Below the pieces are notes generated by a model. The model saw only the letters and a program-made list of their open reading frames with translations, was not told the origin of the DNA and did no database searches. From JAVJSU01 sp040219275 (GTDB lineage Bacteria; Chloroflexota; Anaerolineae; Aggregatilineales; Phototrophicaceae), in NCBI GenBank assembly GCA_040219275.1, contig JAVJSU010000061.1, positions 248,001-312,000 of the forward strand: a DNA stretch of 64,000 nucleotides, given 5' to 3'. This document shows positions 1-7,887 of this stretch, piece after piece. Positions within the stretch are counted from its first letter, which is position 1. Each line of letters begins with the position of its first letter. The translations under genes were made by a program, and so were the position numbers.

Positions 1-212
1 GAGAAACCTATGAAATCGAGGAACGTCCAATCCTCGTTCAACAACTTTATAACGCGGATGAAGCCTTCTTGACCTCTAGCGTAAAAGAAGTGCTCCCCAT
101 CCGGCAAGTGGATGAGGCAATCATCGGCGGCGGTGCACCCGGCGAACACACAAAGCGAGTGATGGCAATGTTCGCTGAGTATGCAGGTGTACCTGCCCGC
201 GAATTCGCATAG
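1..212 (+). CDS. Class IV aminotransferase, C-terminal fragment (BCAA / D-amino-acid type)
   Basis: An open frame enters from the left edge and stops at TAG 210-212, giving about 69 residues. The stretch ADEAFLTSSVKEVLPIRQVD is the late-domain signature of PLP fold-type IV transaminases (branched-chain amino acid, D-alanine or aminodeoxychorismate lyase group), followed by the usual GGGAPGEHTKR loop and C-terminal helix. Only the C-terminus is visible, so the substrate class cannot be decided and the PLP lysine lies outside the window. kptA starts 9 nt downstream on the same strand, so the two are probably cotranscribed. Confidence 0.8.
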   Translation, partial: ETYEIEERPILVQQLYNADEAFLTSSVKEVLPIRQVDEAIIGGGAPGEHTKRVMAMFAEYAGVPAREFA

Positions 213-221
213 TTTAGGCTC

Positions 222-767
222 ATGGCTGATCTCGTCCGGCTCTCGAAATTTATGTCGCTCATGCTCCGGCACAAAGCGGCTGATTTTGGCTTGAGTTTGG
301 ACGAGAACGGTTTTACAGATATTGACACTGTGTGGGAGCAAATCACGCTGAAATACGGCACACAGTACACTCGGGCTGATCTTGATGCCCTGCTGAGCCA
401 GACCGAAGCCGGAAAACAACGTTATGAGCGGGTCGGCACGCGCATCAGGGCATTATATGGGCATAGTGGGGTACGGGAAATTAAGTATGAAGCTGTGCAA
501 CCGCCAGAAATTCTGTATCATGGTACTACGCCGGAAGCTCTAAAATCCATCCGCGAAGAAGGTTTGACCGCACAGCAACGCCAATATGTGCATCTCTCCA
601 CACACACCGAACGGGCAGTCAATGTCGCCGGACGACACGGCAAAGCGATTATCCTCAACGTTCGAGCGAAAGACGCGCATGATGCCGGGCTGGAATTTTA
701 TCATCCAGAACCGCAACACTATCTGGTGAAAGCCGTGCCAATCGCGTTTATTGATTTTCCTGAATAA
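222..767 (+). CDS. kptA: RNA 2'-phosphotransferase KptA/Tpt1
   Basis: 181 residues, normal length for bacterial KptA. The family removes an internal 2'-phosphate from RNA by transfer to NAD+, giving ADP-ribose 1'',2''-cyclic phosphate. Visible motifs in order: N-terminal LSKFMSLMLRHK (family SxxLRHxP region), RIRALYGHS (family RAxxGHS, with Arg and His of the RNA-phosphate site), ILYHGTT, and RQYVHLST with the NAD-contacting Arg/His. Starts at ATG 222 just after the aminotransferase stop. Its 3' end overlaps the convergent thioesterase gene by 20 bp. The bacterial role of KptA is unclear because classical 2'-phosphate tRNA splicing is eukaryotic; no RNA ligase is visible beside it. Confidence 0.93.
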   Translation: MADLVRLSKFMSLMLRHKAADFGLSLDENGFTDIDTVWEQITLKYGTQYTRADLDALLSQTEAGKQRYERVGTRIRALYGHSGVREIKYEAVQPPEILYHGTTPEALKSIREEGLTAQQRQYVHLSTHTERAVNVAGRHGKAIILNVRAKDAHDAGLEFYHPEPQHYLVKAVPIAFIDFPE

Positions 768-1203
768 CGAGTTTTTCTAACGCCTGGCGCATTTTTCCGG
801 CGATGGGCGTAGGTTGGTTGTTCTGTGTGCGATCCACAAACACATGCACGAAATAGCCCACCGCGCAGGGTTCATCGTCGCCCTGTTTGAAGATGCCGAC
901 TTCATAACGACAACTCGAATTCCCCAATTTGCTCACCCGCAAGCCCGCTTCCAACACATCAGGGAATTGAATAGGCTTCAAAAATTGGCAGTGCGTTTCT
1001 ACTGCAAAGCCCACGGTTTGACCGTCGGTATGATCCAACCCACCCTGTTTGATGAGATACTCATTGATGACCGTATCAAAATAGGCATAAAACACCACAT
1101 TGTTGACGTGCTGATAGGTATCCATATCACGCCAACGGGTGGGAATGGTCAGGAAATGGGGATAATTCGCCCGTCGCTCGGTTTTTGGATTATCAGTCAT
1201 CAT
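748..1203 (-). CDS. Acyl-CoA thioesterase, hotdog fold (4HBT family)
   Basis: About 151 residues from the ATG at 1203 (a TTG/ATG pair at 1245/1242 would add 13-14 residues and lacks a clear ribosome site). The segment TRWRDMDTYQHVNNVVFYAY matches the 4-hydroxybenzoyl-CoA thioesterase family pattern RxxDxDxxgHVNNxxY, with the catalytic Asp in RDMD. Family members hydrolyse acyl-CoA or acyl-ACP thioesters in the cytoplasm; the substrate cannot be read from the sequence. It follows the DUF4058 gene on the same strand at short spacing, suggesting an operon, and overlaps kptA tail to tail by 20 bp. Confidence 0.85.
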   Translation of the reverse strand: MMTDNPKTERRANYPHFLTIPTRWRDMDTYQHVNNVVFYAYFDTVINEYLIKQGGLDHTDGQTVGFAVETHCQFLKPIQFPDVLEAGLRVSKLGNSSCRYEVGIFKQGDDEPCAVGYFVHVFVDRTQNNQPTPIAGKMRQALEKLVIQENQ

Positions 1204-1251
1204 TTGAGCCTGTTTGTGATAGGAACGAATTTTGAGACGCATCAAAAGCGG

Positions 1252-2100
1252 TTAGTCCGGTAATGTTTTCAATCGTGTCAGTTCTTCTTGCCATGCGACC
1301 ACTTTAGCCTGTGCAGACTCTTTTTGCTGTGTTGATAATATTGTTGGAAAGGGTAAATGTTCGCCAGTATAGTGCTGATTCGCATGGATTTGCGCGGCAA
1401 TTGTGGAAACACGATAGGCTTGCTGGTATGCCGGGTGCACATCTACCGCAATCACGGATTCTTTTAAGGGTAAGGCAATACGCGGCAGTTCTGATGCTAT
1501 CGGAATGCCAATAAATCGCGGGGACTGTCCGGGTATATAAATCATAATGTGATAGGGAGACCCGTCATTTGATGCAACCACGCTTAACCGCTTAATCGAA
1601 CGCGTAAAATCCATCTCGACAACGTTAATACCGCGTTCAATGATAAGTTGTTCACGTCGGTGCTGGTAATCACGCATGGAGTCCGGTTTGGTCTTGTTAC
1701 CGGGGGAAACAATTTCAACCACAGTCACGACGCGTCCAGTAGCCGCTTCTTTGATGTGCAACCCATCTAACTGAAACTCACCCTCGACAACAATTCCAGC
1801 TTCGGCGAGCACTTCCTGCGCCGCAAGGGCATAATCCCATCTGGTTTGTGCAAAAGGAGAATCCATCGTGCGTTGAACATAAATATCCGGTTCGCGTCCA
1901 TCAGCAATCTGCAAGCTGGCTTCTCTGCCTGCAATATAGCCGAGATGAAGTAGGCGCGGTTGAAGTTGCTCTAATAATTGATGGATCAGCCCACTATGAA
2001 TCTGGTGAAAATAATAGCCAACCTCTGCCCACAGATCAATCCGCGATGGGAAAGGACCTTCCACCAATAATTTTACATAACGCTCCGGGTAACTCACCAT
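1252..2100 (-). CDS. DUF4058 family protein
   Basis: 282 residues with ATG at 2100. The core VVTVVEIVSPGNKTKPDS followed by a tyrosine/arginine-rich helix (YQHRREQLI) and INVVEMDFTR is the recognisable DUF4058 pattern, common in Cyanobacteria and Chloroflexota. The N-terminal region with W, FH and a late LLHLGY segment also fits. No enzymatic role is established. The EIVSPGNK segment in a beta-strand context looks a little like the E-x-K half of PD-(D/E)XK nucleases, but this is only a resemblance. No signal peptide or membrane segment. sbcD lies 49 bp upstream on the same strand, so sbcD, this gene and the thioesterase may form one unit. Confidence 0.75.
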   Translation of the reverse strand: MVSYPERYVKLLVEGPFPSRIDLWAEVGYYFHQIHSGLIHQLLEQLQPRLLHLGYIAGREASLQIADGREPDIYVQRTMDSPFAQTRWDYALAAQEVLAEAGIVVEGEFQLDGLHIKEAATGRVVTVVEIVSPGNKTKPDSMRDYQHRREQLIIERGINVVEMDFTRSIKRLSVVASNDGSPYHIMIYIPGQSPRFIGIPIASELPRIALPLKESVIAVDVHPAYQQAYRVSTIAAQIHANQHYTGEHLPFPTILSTQQKESAQAKVVAWQEELTRLKTLPD

Positions 2101-2149
2101 AATCTCTGATTCTATAGACTACATCAGTCTTTATTATACGCGAAATTAT

Positions 2150-3397
2150 CTACGTATCTTTCAATTGGTCGAAAATACTCTCCGCAACTTCCAGGAGTTC
2201 GTTACGGCGTTCCGGCGGGATTTCCTGACTTTGCAGGTAGCGTTCCAACAACTGATCGGGAGTCATGCCTTCTGGACTGCCACCCAGTCGTGCACGGGCG
2301 GGTTGCTCCACTTCTTTGCGAATGCCCGCAATATGAAACGCACCGGAACGTTTTAGAGCATCACGGATGGCGTTTTCGTTAAAGCGGGTTTCACTCGTTT
2401 GGGAAAATTGCAGAATAAAACGGACTACAGCGTTATCCAAATTATGCTTTTCGATTAATTGCAGAACTGTGCGCGTGGGTTGCTCATCGTCGCGTAAATC
2501 TGCCCGCAAGGTAACGAACGGGCGCACCTTTTCGAGCCGAATAAAGTCCCATGTGGTGGCATCACGGGCAAGTTCTACCCAACAGAAGCCTTTCGGGTCG
2601 CCCTCTTCGCCGAAGTCGATACGTTCGATGCTTCCGCTGTAGACGATGGCTGGCACATCTTCGCGTCCGGCGGTCAGGTTTTGATGTTTGTGAATATGAC
2701 CCAGCGCCACATAATCCCATCGTGAATCCGCTAATGAATCTCGCGGTACGCTAACATCACGCCCCAGCATGATACTGCGCTCACTGCCCACCAACGCCCC
2801 GCCAACGGTGAAATGTCCGGTCAACAGGCGTGGCATGTCGCCCTGCGCGTCTGCTTGCTCCGCCATTTCTTCGAGGATGTGGACGAGTTGTTCCTGTAAG
2901 CGGGCATCCGTCTCCGCGATGGTTAAGCCGTTCGTTTTGGTATTTTCGAGGATGCGCGCCCGCAAAGGATACGGTGCCGTACCGACCAGCACATCACCGC
3001 GTTTGGTGTTGATGACAAATGTTTCATATTCAGATGCGACACGCACATTATGCACGTCGAGTGTGGCGAAAATCTCTACGCTAGAGGCTTTCATCTGCGT
3101 TAACGGCAGATCATGATTACCGATCAACAGCACAACCGGCGCGATTTCTGCAAGATCACGAATACGATAGGCAAATTCACGCTGAAAGGTCGGGCTTGGA
3201 GCGCGGGTTTTGAAGGCATCTCCGGCGAAAACAATCAGGTCTGCGTCCTGTTCCTTCGCATAATTGCAAATATCATCCATGCGGTGCAAAAAATCGACCA
3301 CACGAGAGCTTAAGCCACTGGTAGGGTCGGTCTTGCCGTAATTCTCCATGCCAATATGCGTATCGGCAAAATGCAGTACACGAATCGGGTCGGTCAT
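2150..3397 (-). CDS. sbcD: Nuclease SbcCD, subunit D (Mre11-like exonuclease)
   Basis: 415 residues. All calcineurin-type phosphoesterase motifs are present in order: VLHFADTHIG (D12, H14), FAGDAFKTR, IGNHDLP, LLTGHFTVGGA and YVALGHIHKHQ, which together bind two Mn2+ ions. With SbcC it forms the ATP-dependent double-strand exonuclease and hairpin endonuclease. The C-terminal capping region (about 280-415) is diverged but of normal length. The start ATG at 3397 has an AGGAA site upstream. Unusually, sbcC is not adjacent but lies about 7 kb away on the other strand (10377-12926). Downstream on the same strand are the DUF4058 and thioesterase genes. Confidence 0.93.
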   Translation of the reverse strand: MTDPIRVLHFADTHIGMENYGKTDPTSGLSSRVVDFLHRMDDICNYAKEQDADLIVFAGDAFKTRAPSPTFQREFAYRIRDLAEIAPVVLLIGNHDLPLTQMKASSVEIFATLDVHNVRVASEYETFVINTKRGDVLVGTAPYPLRARILENTKTNGLTIAETDARLQEQLVHILEEMAEQADAQGDMPRLLTGHFTVGGALVGSERSIMLGRDVSVPRDSLADSRWDYVALGHIHKHQNLTAGREDVPAIVYSGSIERIDFGEEGDPKGFCWVELARDATTWDFIRLEKVRPFVTLRADLRDDEQPTRTVLQLIEKHNLDNAVVRFILQFSQTSETRFNENAIRDALKRSGAFHIAGIRKEVEQPARARLGGSPEGMTPDQLLERYLQSQEIPPERRNELLEVAESIFDQLKDT

Positions 3398-3470
3398 GGG
3401 TGCTGTTTCCTAAGGCATGATTAACATGGACAGTGTATCATATTCGCATGGGATATGGCGAAGTCATTTG

Positions 3471-3992
3471 ATGCTTAAAGTAACTGAAAAAACACCTACC
3501 AAATTGGTGCTCAAGGATCAGCATAAAACCATTGCTGTGATGACAGCATTCTTTACCGTTGTGAGCTTTTTTGCTGTTGTGCTCAATATTGGTCAAGGAC
3601 TTGATACGTTTATCCTGCGCTTTAGAAATGGTGAGCAAATCCACGCATTGCAGATCACCGCCTTTGTGATTTTCGTGTGTTTCGGGGTGGCGTTCACGCT
3701 TGTGCTGGCAATAGTGACGTTACATTTTGGGCGCGGAGTGACGTTTATTCTCGATAAGACGGAAGAGGTGATGAAACTCCAACGGATGGGTTTGTTCCGT
3801 ATGAATTACATCACCCATTCAATTTACGGCATTTCGCACTTGCATATTGAAGAAAATAGCGATGTTCGCGCCTATGGGTTATGGCTCGTCCTGCGCTCCG
3901 GCGAACGTATCGCGCTTGGCACACTCTCCGCGCTTGATGAAGACGAGATTGATACCCTCCGCAAGCACGTTCACGGCTTTTTGCGGGCGTAA
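3471..3992 (+). CDS. Small membrane protein, two predicted helices, PH-like tail
   Basis: 173 residues from the ATG at 3471; an upstream in-frame ATG at 3417 would add 18 residues with no homology-like content. Residues about 22-43 (IAVMTAFFTVVSFFAVVLNI) and about 62-88 (ITAFVIFVCFGVAFTLVLAI) are hydrophobic helices. The rest (VTFILDKTEEVMKLQRMGLF, then YGISHLHIEE, LVLRSGERIAL) alternates strands like a bacterial PH-like or DUF3592-type domain. I do not recognise a named family. It is divergent from sbcD and converges on the APH-type kinase, with 11 bp between the two stops. Similar two-helix/PH-like architecture recurs at 43358-43792. Confidence 0.6.
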   Translation: MLKVTEKTPTKLVLKDQHKTIAVMTAFFTVVSFFAVVLNIGQGLDTFILRFRNGEQIHALQITAFVIFVCFGVAFTLVLAIVTLHFGRGVTFILDKTEEVMKLQRMGLFRMNYITHSIYGISHLHIEENSDVRAYGLWLVLRSGERIALGTLSALDEDEIDTLRKHVHGFLRA

Positions 3993-4003
3993 AGACTCCT
4001 AGC

Positions 4004-4990
4004 TTATTCCCATCCCGTTCGTTGAGCGATCCATTGGCGCGATACTTCGCCCTGTGCCGCTTGAAATTCACGCAATGTCGGTAATCCCGGTGGCGGTGGG
4101 AGCATACCATTGAAGGTCAGCATCCCTGTCATCGACACAATCGCCGCTGTGAGCGCATCGGGGTCTGCTCGCTGGCAGGCTGGATTGAGTTGCAGAAGGT
4201 CTTCCGGTAGCAAACCGCCCTGCATTGCCACACTGGGCGCAAATAAGATGACATCGAGCCATTCCGCACCGATTGACGCATGGGGCCAATCAACAAACCA
4301 GACGACATCCTCTGTCATGACAATGTTATCGGCGCGTACATCAAAATGAACCAGAGTGTTACCCGCGACTGCGTTGGGCGCGTTTTTCTCTAATTCGCAG
4401 AGCGCGTCGAAGTGACGTTTCGACCACTCATCGAGGCGGTCAAAGTATTTTGGATCGCCTGTTTTAATCTTTTGCCAGCCGTAAATGCGGGTTGTAAAGT
4501 AATCACTTGAGCTAGGAATTGAATCGGACGCGATGGGTGACGGTGTTAACGTGCTGGATAGTTGACTCATCGCCTGCATCACGCGCTGTAAATCATTTTC
4601 TTGCCACGGCGTTTGTGGATTACTGCCCTCGATATTGTCGAATAGCAGGACAACCCACCCTGTATCCTCGGCATCATCAAAAGACCACAGGAGTTTGGGG
4701 GCAAAAGCATTTTCGGGCAATTGGGCATTGATCCTAGCTTCCCGACGATGAAAACTGACCGCTGTCGGATTAAGTTCCGTGCCGATTGCCTTCAGGAAGA
4801 CGCACTGATGATCTGCTGTATATATACGAGCGGCGACCCCCGGCGAGAAACCGCCGGATTGTGTTTCAGCATTCACAACCTGCGTGCCTAATTGCGCCTC
4901 GATCAGATCACGGATTTTCTGCGGGATGTCCGTCCAATTCTGGCGCATTCCCTGTGCGGCGGGTGGTGCCTTGCGCTCATCGTTCGTCAT
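4004..4990 (-). CDS. Phosphotransferase of the aminoglycoside phosphotransferase (APH) fold
   Basis: 328 residues. It has the APH catalytic loop HFDVRADN (family HxDxxxxN; catalytic Asp and Mg-binding Asn) followed by VVWFVDWPHA, where the Asp replaces the DFG-type metal ligand, then the family segment GAEWLDVILFAP. An N-terminal lobe with VFLKAIG (ATP-site Lys) and a WVVLLFDNIEG hinge are also visible. The family phosphorylates small molecules such as antibiotics, choline or sugars; the substrate is unknown here and a resistance role should not be assumed. ATG at 4990 has a strong GGAGG site, and only 2 nt separate it from the upstream phosphatase gene, so the two are surely cotranscribed. 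Confidence 0.85.
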   Translation of the reverse strand: MTNDERKAPPAAQGMRQNWTDIPQKIRDLIEAQLGTQVVNAETQSGGFSPGVAARIYTADHQCVFLKAIGTELNPTAVSFHRREARINAQLPENAFAPKLLWSFDDAEDTGWVVLLFDNIEGSNPQTPWQENDLQRVMQAMSQLSSTLTPSPIASDSIPSSSDYFTTRIYGWQKIKTGDPKYFDRLDEWSKRHFDALCELEKNAPNAVAGNTLVHFDVRADNIVMTEDVVWFVDWPHASIGAEWLDVILFAPSVAMQGGLLPEDLLQLNPACQRADPDALTAAIVSMTGMLTFNGMLPPPPGLPTLREFQAAQGEVSRQWIAQRTGWE

Positions 4991-4992
4991 GA

Positions 4993-5976
4993 TTAGTCCT
5001 CCGCGACTTGTGCTTCTTCTTCAAGCAAGGTCTGGACGGCTTCCACCACCTCATCATGAATCTGCCCGTTGGTGGCGATGACACCCTCATTGTGCAGGAC
5101 TTTACCCCGTGAGTAATCTAGCGGTTCGCCACTTAACCCGCTGACCGTTCCGCCTGCATTGGTGACCATGAGCGCACCGGGCAGATGATCCCAGACCATG
5201 TGAGGACGGGTGCTTTTCAATCGGGATAGGCGCAAATATAATTCGGCATCTCCGGCGGCAACACGGCAATATTTTTCCATGCTATCCGCCTGTTTAACAT
5301 ATTCTTCTGGAAATCCGCACAATTCACGCACGCGGGCGAGGCGTTGATGCCCGACATGCCCTTTTTCTACGCTTTCTAGCGCACGGATCAAGGGCACATC
5401 CGAGGTCTGTGTGACGCTGATTTCTTGTAATGCTCCGCCACCTAGAAAGCGCATGTAGGCTTTGCCGTCAACCGCGTGGAACATCACCCCTGCACTGTCT
5501 GGATAGGCGGGTGCGCCGACCACGGCGGCTGTGGGCTGGCTATCTTGCAGGAAGCCCACCCCGATCACGTAATGGCGGAGCGCGATAAAGCCTTTTGTGC
5601 CATCCACGGGATCAACTAACCATGTACGCGGCTGAGTGACCGAGTCCGCATCGGCTCTTTTGCCATGATCGAGCCAGAGAATCAGGTCGTCGACGGTTAC
5701 GGTTTCTCTGATAATCGCACTGACCAATTTGACGATCAGGTCTTGTTGTTCCGCGTCTACTAATTCCGCGAATTGCGTACCGGATTCTTCCGAGATGATC
5801 GAGTCATCGGGGAAGTGCAACATGATGGCACGGTTCACAATGGCTTGCGTGCCATAATCCGCGATGGTAACGGGTTCTCTACCGACTTTGTCGTTGCGGA
5901 CGATATGGCTATTCTGAACTTCGCGGCATAATGCCACGCTCTGACGCACTGCCGCGATGATGGGTTGAAGATCCAT
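4993..5976 (-). CDS. 3'(2'),5'-bisphosphate nucleotidase, Hal2/SAL1-like (inositol monophosphatase superfamily)
   Basis: 327 residues. Li+-sensitive phosphatase motifs are present: SIISEESG (first metal ligand Glu), WLVDPVDGTKGFI (DPxDGT metal motif in the form typical of Hal2/SAL1, with KGF after DGT) and MVWDHLPGALMVTNAGGTVS (WDxxPG motif). Known members degrade 3'-phosphoadenosine 5'-phosphate from sulfate assimilation to AMP; some also act on inositol phosphates. The KGFI form favours the PAP phosphatase group. The insertion around residues 85-105 (ETVTVDDLILWLDHGKRADA) between EESG and the DPVDGT motif is somewhat long. First gene of a two-gene operon with the APH-like kinase. Confidence 0.87.
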   Translation of the reverse strand: MDLQPIIAAVRQSVALCREVQNSHIVRNDKVGREPVTIADYGTQAIVNRAIMLHFPDDSIISEESGTQFAELVDAEQQDLIVKLVSAIIRETVTVDDLILWLDHGKRADADSVTQPRTWLVDPVDGTKGFIALRHYVIGVGFLQDSQPTAAVVGAPAYPDSAGVMFHAVDGKAYMRFLGGGALQEISVTQTSDVPLIRALESVEKGHVGHQRLARVRELCGFPEEYVKQADSMEKYCRVAAGDAELYLRLSRLKSTRPHMVWDHLPGALMVTNAGGTVSGLSGEPLDYSRGKVLHNEGVIATNGQIHDEVVEAVQTLLEEEAQVAED

Positions 5977-6173
5977 ACGTGCTCCGTTCTATTTTTGCTG
6001 ATAACATCGCCTGACTCTAATCCTGATAGTCGGGTTTGTAAATGTTGATCGCTAACGATTACGGGACGTTTTACCGAATAGTCTCCGACTTTTGATGGAA
6101 TTTTGGGAACTTCTGTAACTTTTCTGTGTCTAACGCGTATATAAGTATGTAAGGAAAAAGGGGATTGAAAACG

Positions 6174-6542
6174 ATGTTCGGATTATTCAAACGAAACACA
6201 AAAGAACTCATGGCGGAAACCTCTGGTCGATCCGAATATCGCGCAGAGACCGCACCGGAAAACAATTATCTTGAGATCTATCAGGAAAAGAAATTGCGCG
6301 AGAATCGCCGTGAATTGCGTGAAAGTGTGCAACTCTTCCTGCATACGCATAACCTGTTCCCAAGCGCGATTGATGCGGATAAAGACTGGTCAGAAGTGAC
6401 TTTCTATCCATCAAATCCACAGTTCAAACGCGCCGCACGGGAATTACGCCACTTACAAAATCAGGGAGTCATTACAGTTGAAGAACCGCTGGATTGGCAC
6501 GGCTATAATGGCTGGACGGCGAAAGTCCGCTTAAGTGACTGA
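6174..6542 (+). CDS. Hypothetical protein, charged helical N-terminus
   Basis: 122 residues from the ATG at 6174, which is preceded by a purine-rich GGAAAAAGGGG stretch; an in-frame TTG at 6165 would add three residues. The first half (MFGLFKRNTKELMAETSG through LRENRRELRESVQLFLHTHN) is charged and helical; the second half has SEVTFYPSNPQFKRAARELRHLQNQGVI, which looks like a small helix-turn-helix or wing-like segment with a C-terminal WHGYNGW strand. I do not recognise the family. No signal peptide or membrane segment. It is followed by a terminator-like hairpin at 6602-6635 that also carries the kbl ribosome site. Confidence 0.6.
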   Translation: MFGLFKRNTKELMAETSGRSEYRAETAPENNYLEIYQEKKLRENRRELRESVQLFLHTHNLFPSAIDADKDWSEVTFYPSNPQFKRAARELRHLQNQGVITVEEPLDWHGYNGWTAKVRLSD

Positions 6543-6601
6543 TTTAAGCGGACGCACAACGAAGTTTGTAATGGTGCTGACGGCGAACGAAAGCACATGG
6601 T

Positions 6602-6638
6602 AAAATCCCCTGAAACCGATGTTTTAGGGGATTTTTTT
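6602..6638 (+). promoter_or_regulatory. Terminator-like hairpin that contains the kbl Shine-Dalgarno sequence
   Basis: AAAATCCCCT (6602-6611) pairs perfectly over 10 bp with AGGGGATTTT (6626-6635), with a 14-nt loop, and a T-run extends to 6638. This is an intrinsic terminator shape. The 3' arm contains AGGGG (6626-6630), eight bases before the kbl ATG at 6639, so the same arm is the only plausible ribosome site of kbl. The structure may end transcripts of the upstream gene, attenuate kbl, or hide its ribosome site. No separate promoter is visible between the hairpin and the start codon. Confidence 0.75.
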
Positions 6639-7835
6639 ATGACTTATGAAACGGATAGTAAAACCGATTATTTAGCAGAACAGATTGACGATCTCAAACA
6701 ACAGGGCTTATTTAATCACATCCGCACTATTGAAAGCGCGATGGATGGGCGCATTGTCATTGATGGCAAAGAAGTGCTCAACTTTTGCGCCAATAATTAC
6801 CTCGGATTGGCGAATCATCCCCGCCTGAAAACGGCCGCCAAAAATGCCATTGACCAATACGGCATCGGACCGGGCGCGGTGCGGACGATTGCAGGCACGA
6901 TGACCCTGCACGATGAACTTGAACGCCGATTAGCAGAATTTAAACATGCGGAAGCAGTCGTCACGCTACAGAGTGGTTTTACCGCGAACCTCGCCACGAT
7001 TCCCGCGCTGGTCGGCAAAGATGATGTGATTTTCTCCGATGCGCTCAATCATGCCAGCATCATTGATGGGTGTCGCCTGAGTCGTGCCAAAATCATCGCC
7101 TATGAACACAATAACATGGACGATCTGCGTGCCAAAATCGCCGAACATAAAGCCAATTACAGCCGTGCGTTGATCGTCAGTGATGGTGTTTTCAGCATGG
7201 ATGGGGATATTGCCCCGCTCGATAAGCTCTACGAAATCGCCAATGAAAACGACATTTTGCTGATGGTTGATGACGCGCATGGTGAAGGCGTGCTCGGTCA
7301 GGGCGGGCGTGGGATTGTCGATCATTTTGGCTTACACGGCAAAGTGGATGTCGAAGTGGGCACGATGAGCAAAGCGTTCGGTGTGATGGGCGGGATTGTC
7401 GCCGGTAAACAGGTGATTATTGACTGGATCAAACAACGTGGTCGTCCATTTTTATTTTCCAGCGCGATGACCGTGCCGGATGCCGCCGCCTGTCTGGAAG
7501 CGGTGGATATGCTGGAAGAATCCGAGGAATTGGTAGATCGGCTGTGGAGCAACGCCGCGCTATTCAAGCAAGAAATGGCGAAACTTGGCTTTGACATCGG
7601 GCATAGCGTCACGCCGATTGTGCCGGTCATGCTGGGTGATGCCCACTTAGCGCGTGATTTTAGCAAGCGTCTGTTTGAAAATGGCGTGTTTGCGATGGCG
7701 ATTGGCTTCCCTACGGTGGCACAGGGCGCGGCACGCATCCGTGTGATGAACACCGCCGCCCATTCGCAATCCGACATCGAACAGGCACTCGCCGCCTTTG
7801 AAACGGTGGGGAAACAACTCGGCGTGATTTCGTAA
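6639..7835 (+). CDS. kbl: Glycine C-acetyltransferase (2-amino-3-ketobutyrate CoA ligase)
   Basis: 398 residues from the ATG at 6639, the same length as the E. coli enzyme; the in-frame GTG/ATG-like start near 6597 would read through the leader hairpin and is rejected. The enzyme cleaves 2-amino-3-oxobutyrate with CoA to glycine and acetyl-CoA in threonine breakdown. Alpha-oxoamine synthase family features: NFCANNYLGLANHP near the N-terminus, FSDALNHASIIDGCRLS, the VDDAHGEGVLGQGGRG segment with the PLP-binding Asp and His, and the PLP lysine K245 in GTMSKAFGVMGG. Threonine dehydrogenase (tdh), the usual partner, is not in the window. The family also includes 8-amino-7-oxononanoate synthases, but the GDIAPL/GxGGRG pattern and length favour KBL. 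Confidence 0.92.
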   Translation: MTYETDSKTDYLAEQIDDLKQQGLFNHIRTIESAMDGRIVIDGKEVLNFCANNYLGLANHPRLKTAAKNAIDQYGIGPGAVRTIAGTMTLHDELERRLAEFKHAEAVVTLQSGFTANLATIPALVGKDDVIFSDALNHASIIDGCRLSRAKIIAYEHNNMDDLRAKIAEHKANYSRALIVSDGVFSMDGDIAPLDKLYEIANENDILLMVDDAHGEGVLGQGGRGIVDHFGLHGKVDVEVGTMSKAFGVMGGIVAGKQVIIDWIKQRGRPFLFSSAMTVPDAAACLEAVDMLEESEELVDRLWSNAALFKQEMAKLGFDIGHSVTPIVPVMLGDAHLARDFSKRLFENGVFAMAIGFPTVAQGAARIRVMNTAAHSQSDIEQALAAFETVGKQLGVIS

Positions 7836-7851
7836 GGTTGCGTATTAAAAA

Positions 7852-7881
7852 ATGGGGCGTGATCGTAAAACCACGCCCCAT
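7852..7881 (-). terminator. Intrinsic terminator between convergent genes
   Basis: ATGGGGCGTG (7852-7861) and CACGCCCCAT (7872-7881) form a perfect 10-bp stem with a 10-nt loop. Read on the minus strand it is followed by a run of six T, so it terminates the lipoprotein gene ending at 7888; it may also stop kbl readthrough. Confidence 0.8.
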
Positions 7882-7887
7882 CAACAT

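Noticed and set aside
814..1263. 149-codon frame on the plus strand opposite the thioesterase
   Set aside because: It is the antisense shadow of a gene with clear thioesterase motifs and has no recognisable protein features.
4004..4990. Reading the APH-type gene as antibiotic resistance
   Set aside because: Many APH-fold kinases act on metabolites; pairing with a Hal2-like phosphatase argues for metabolism and no resistance gene neighbours are present.
6597..6638. Extension of kbl to an earlier start
   Set aside because: The extension translates the leader hairpin; the shorter start gives 398 residues, the family length.
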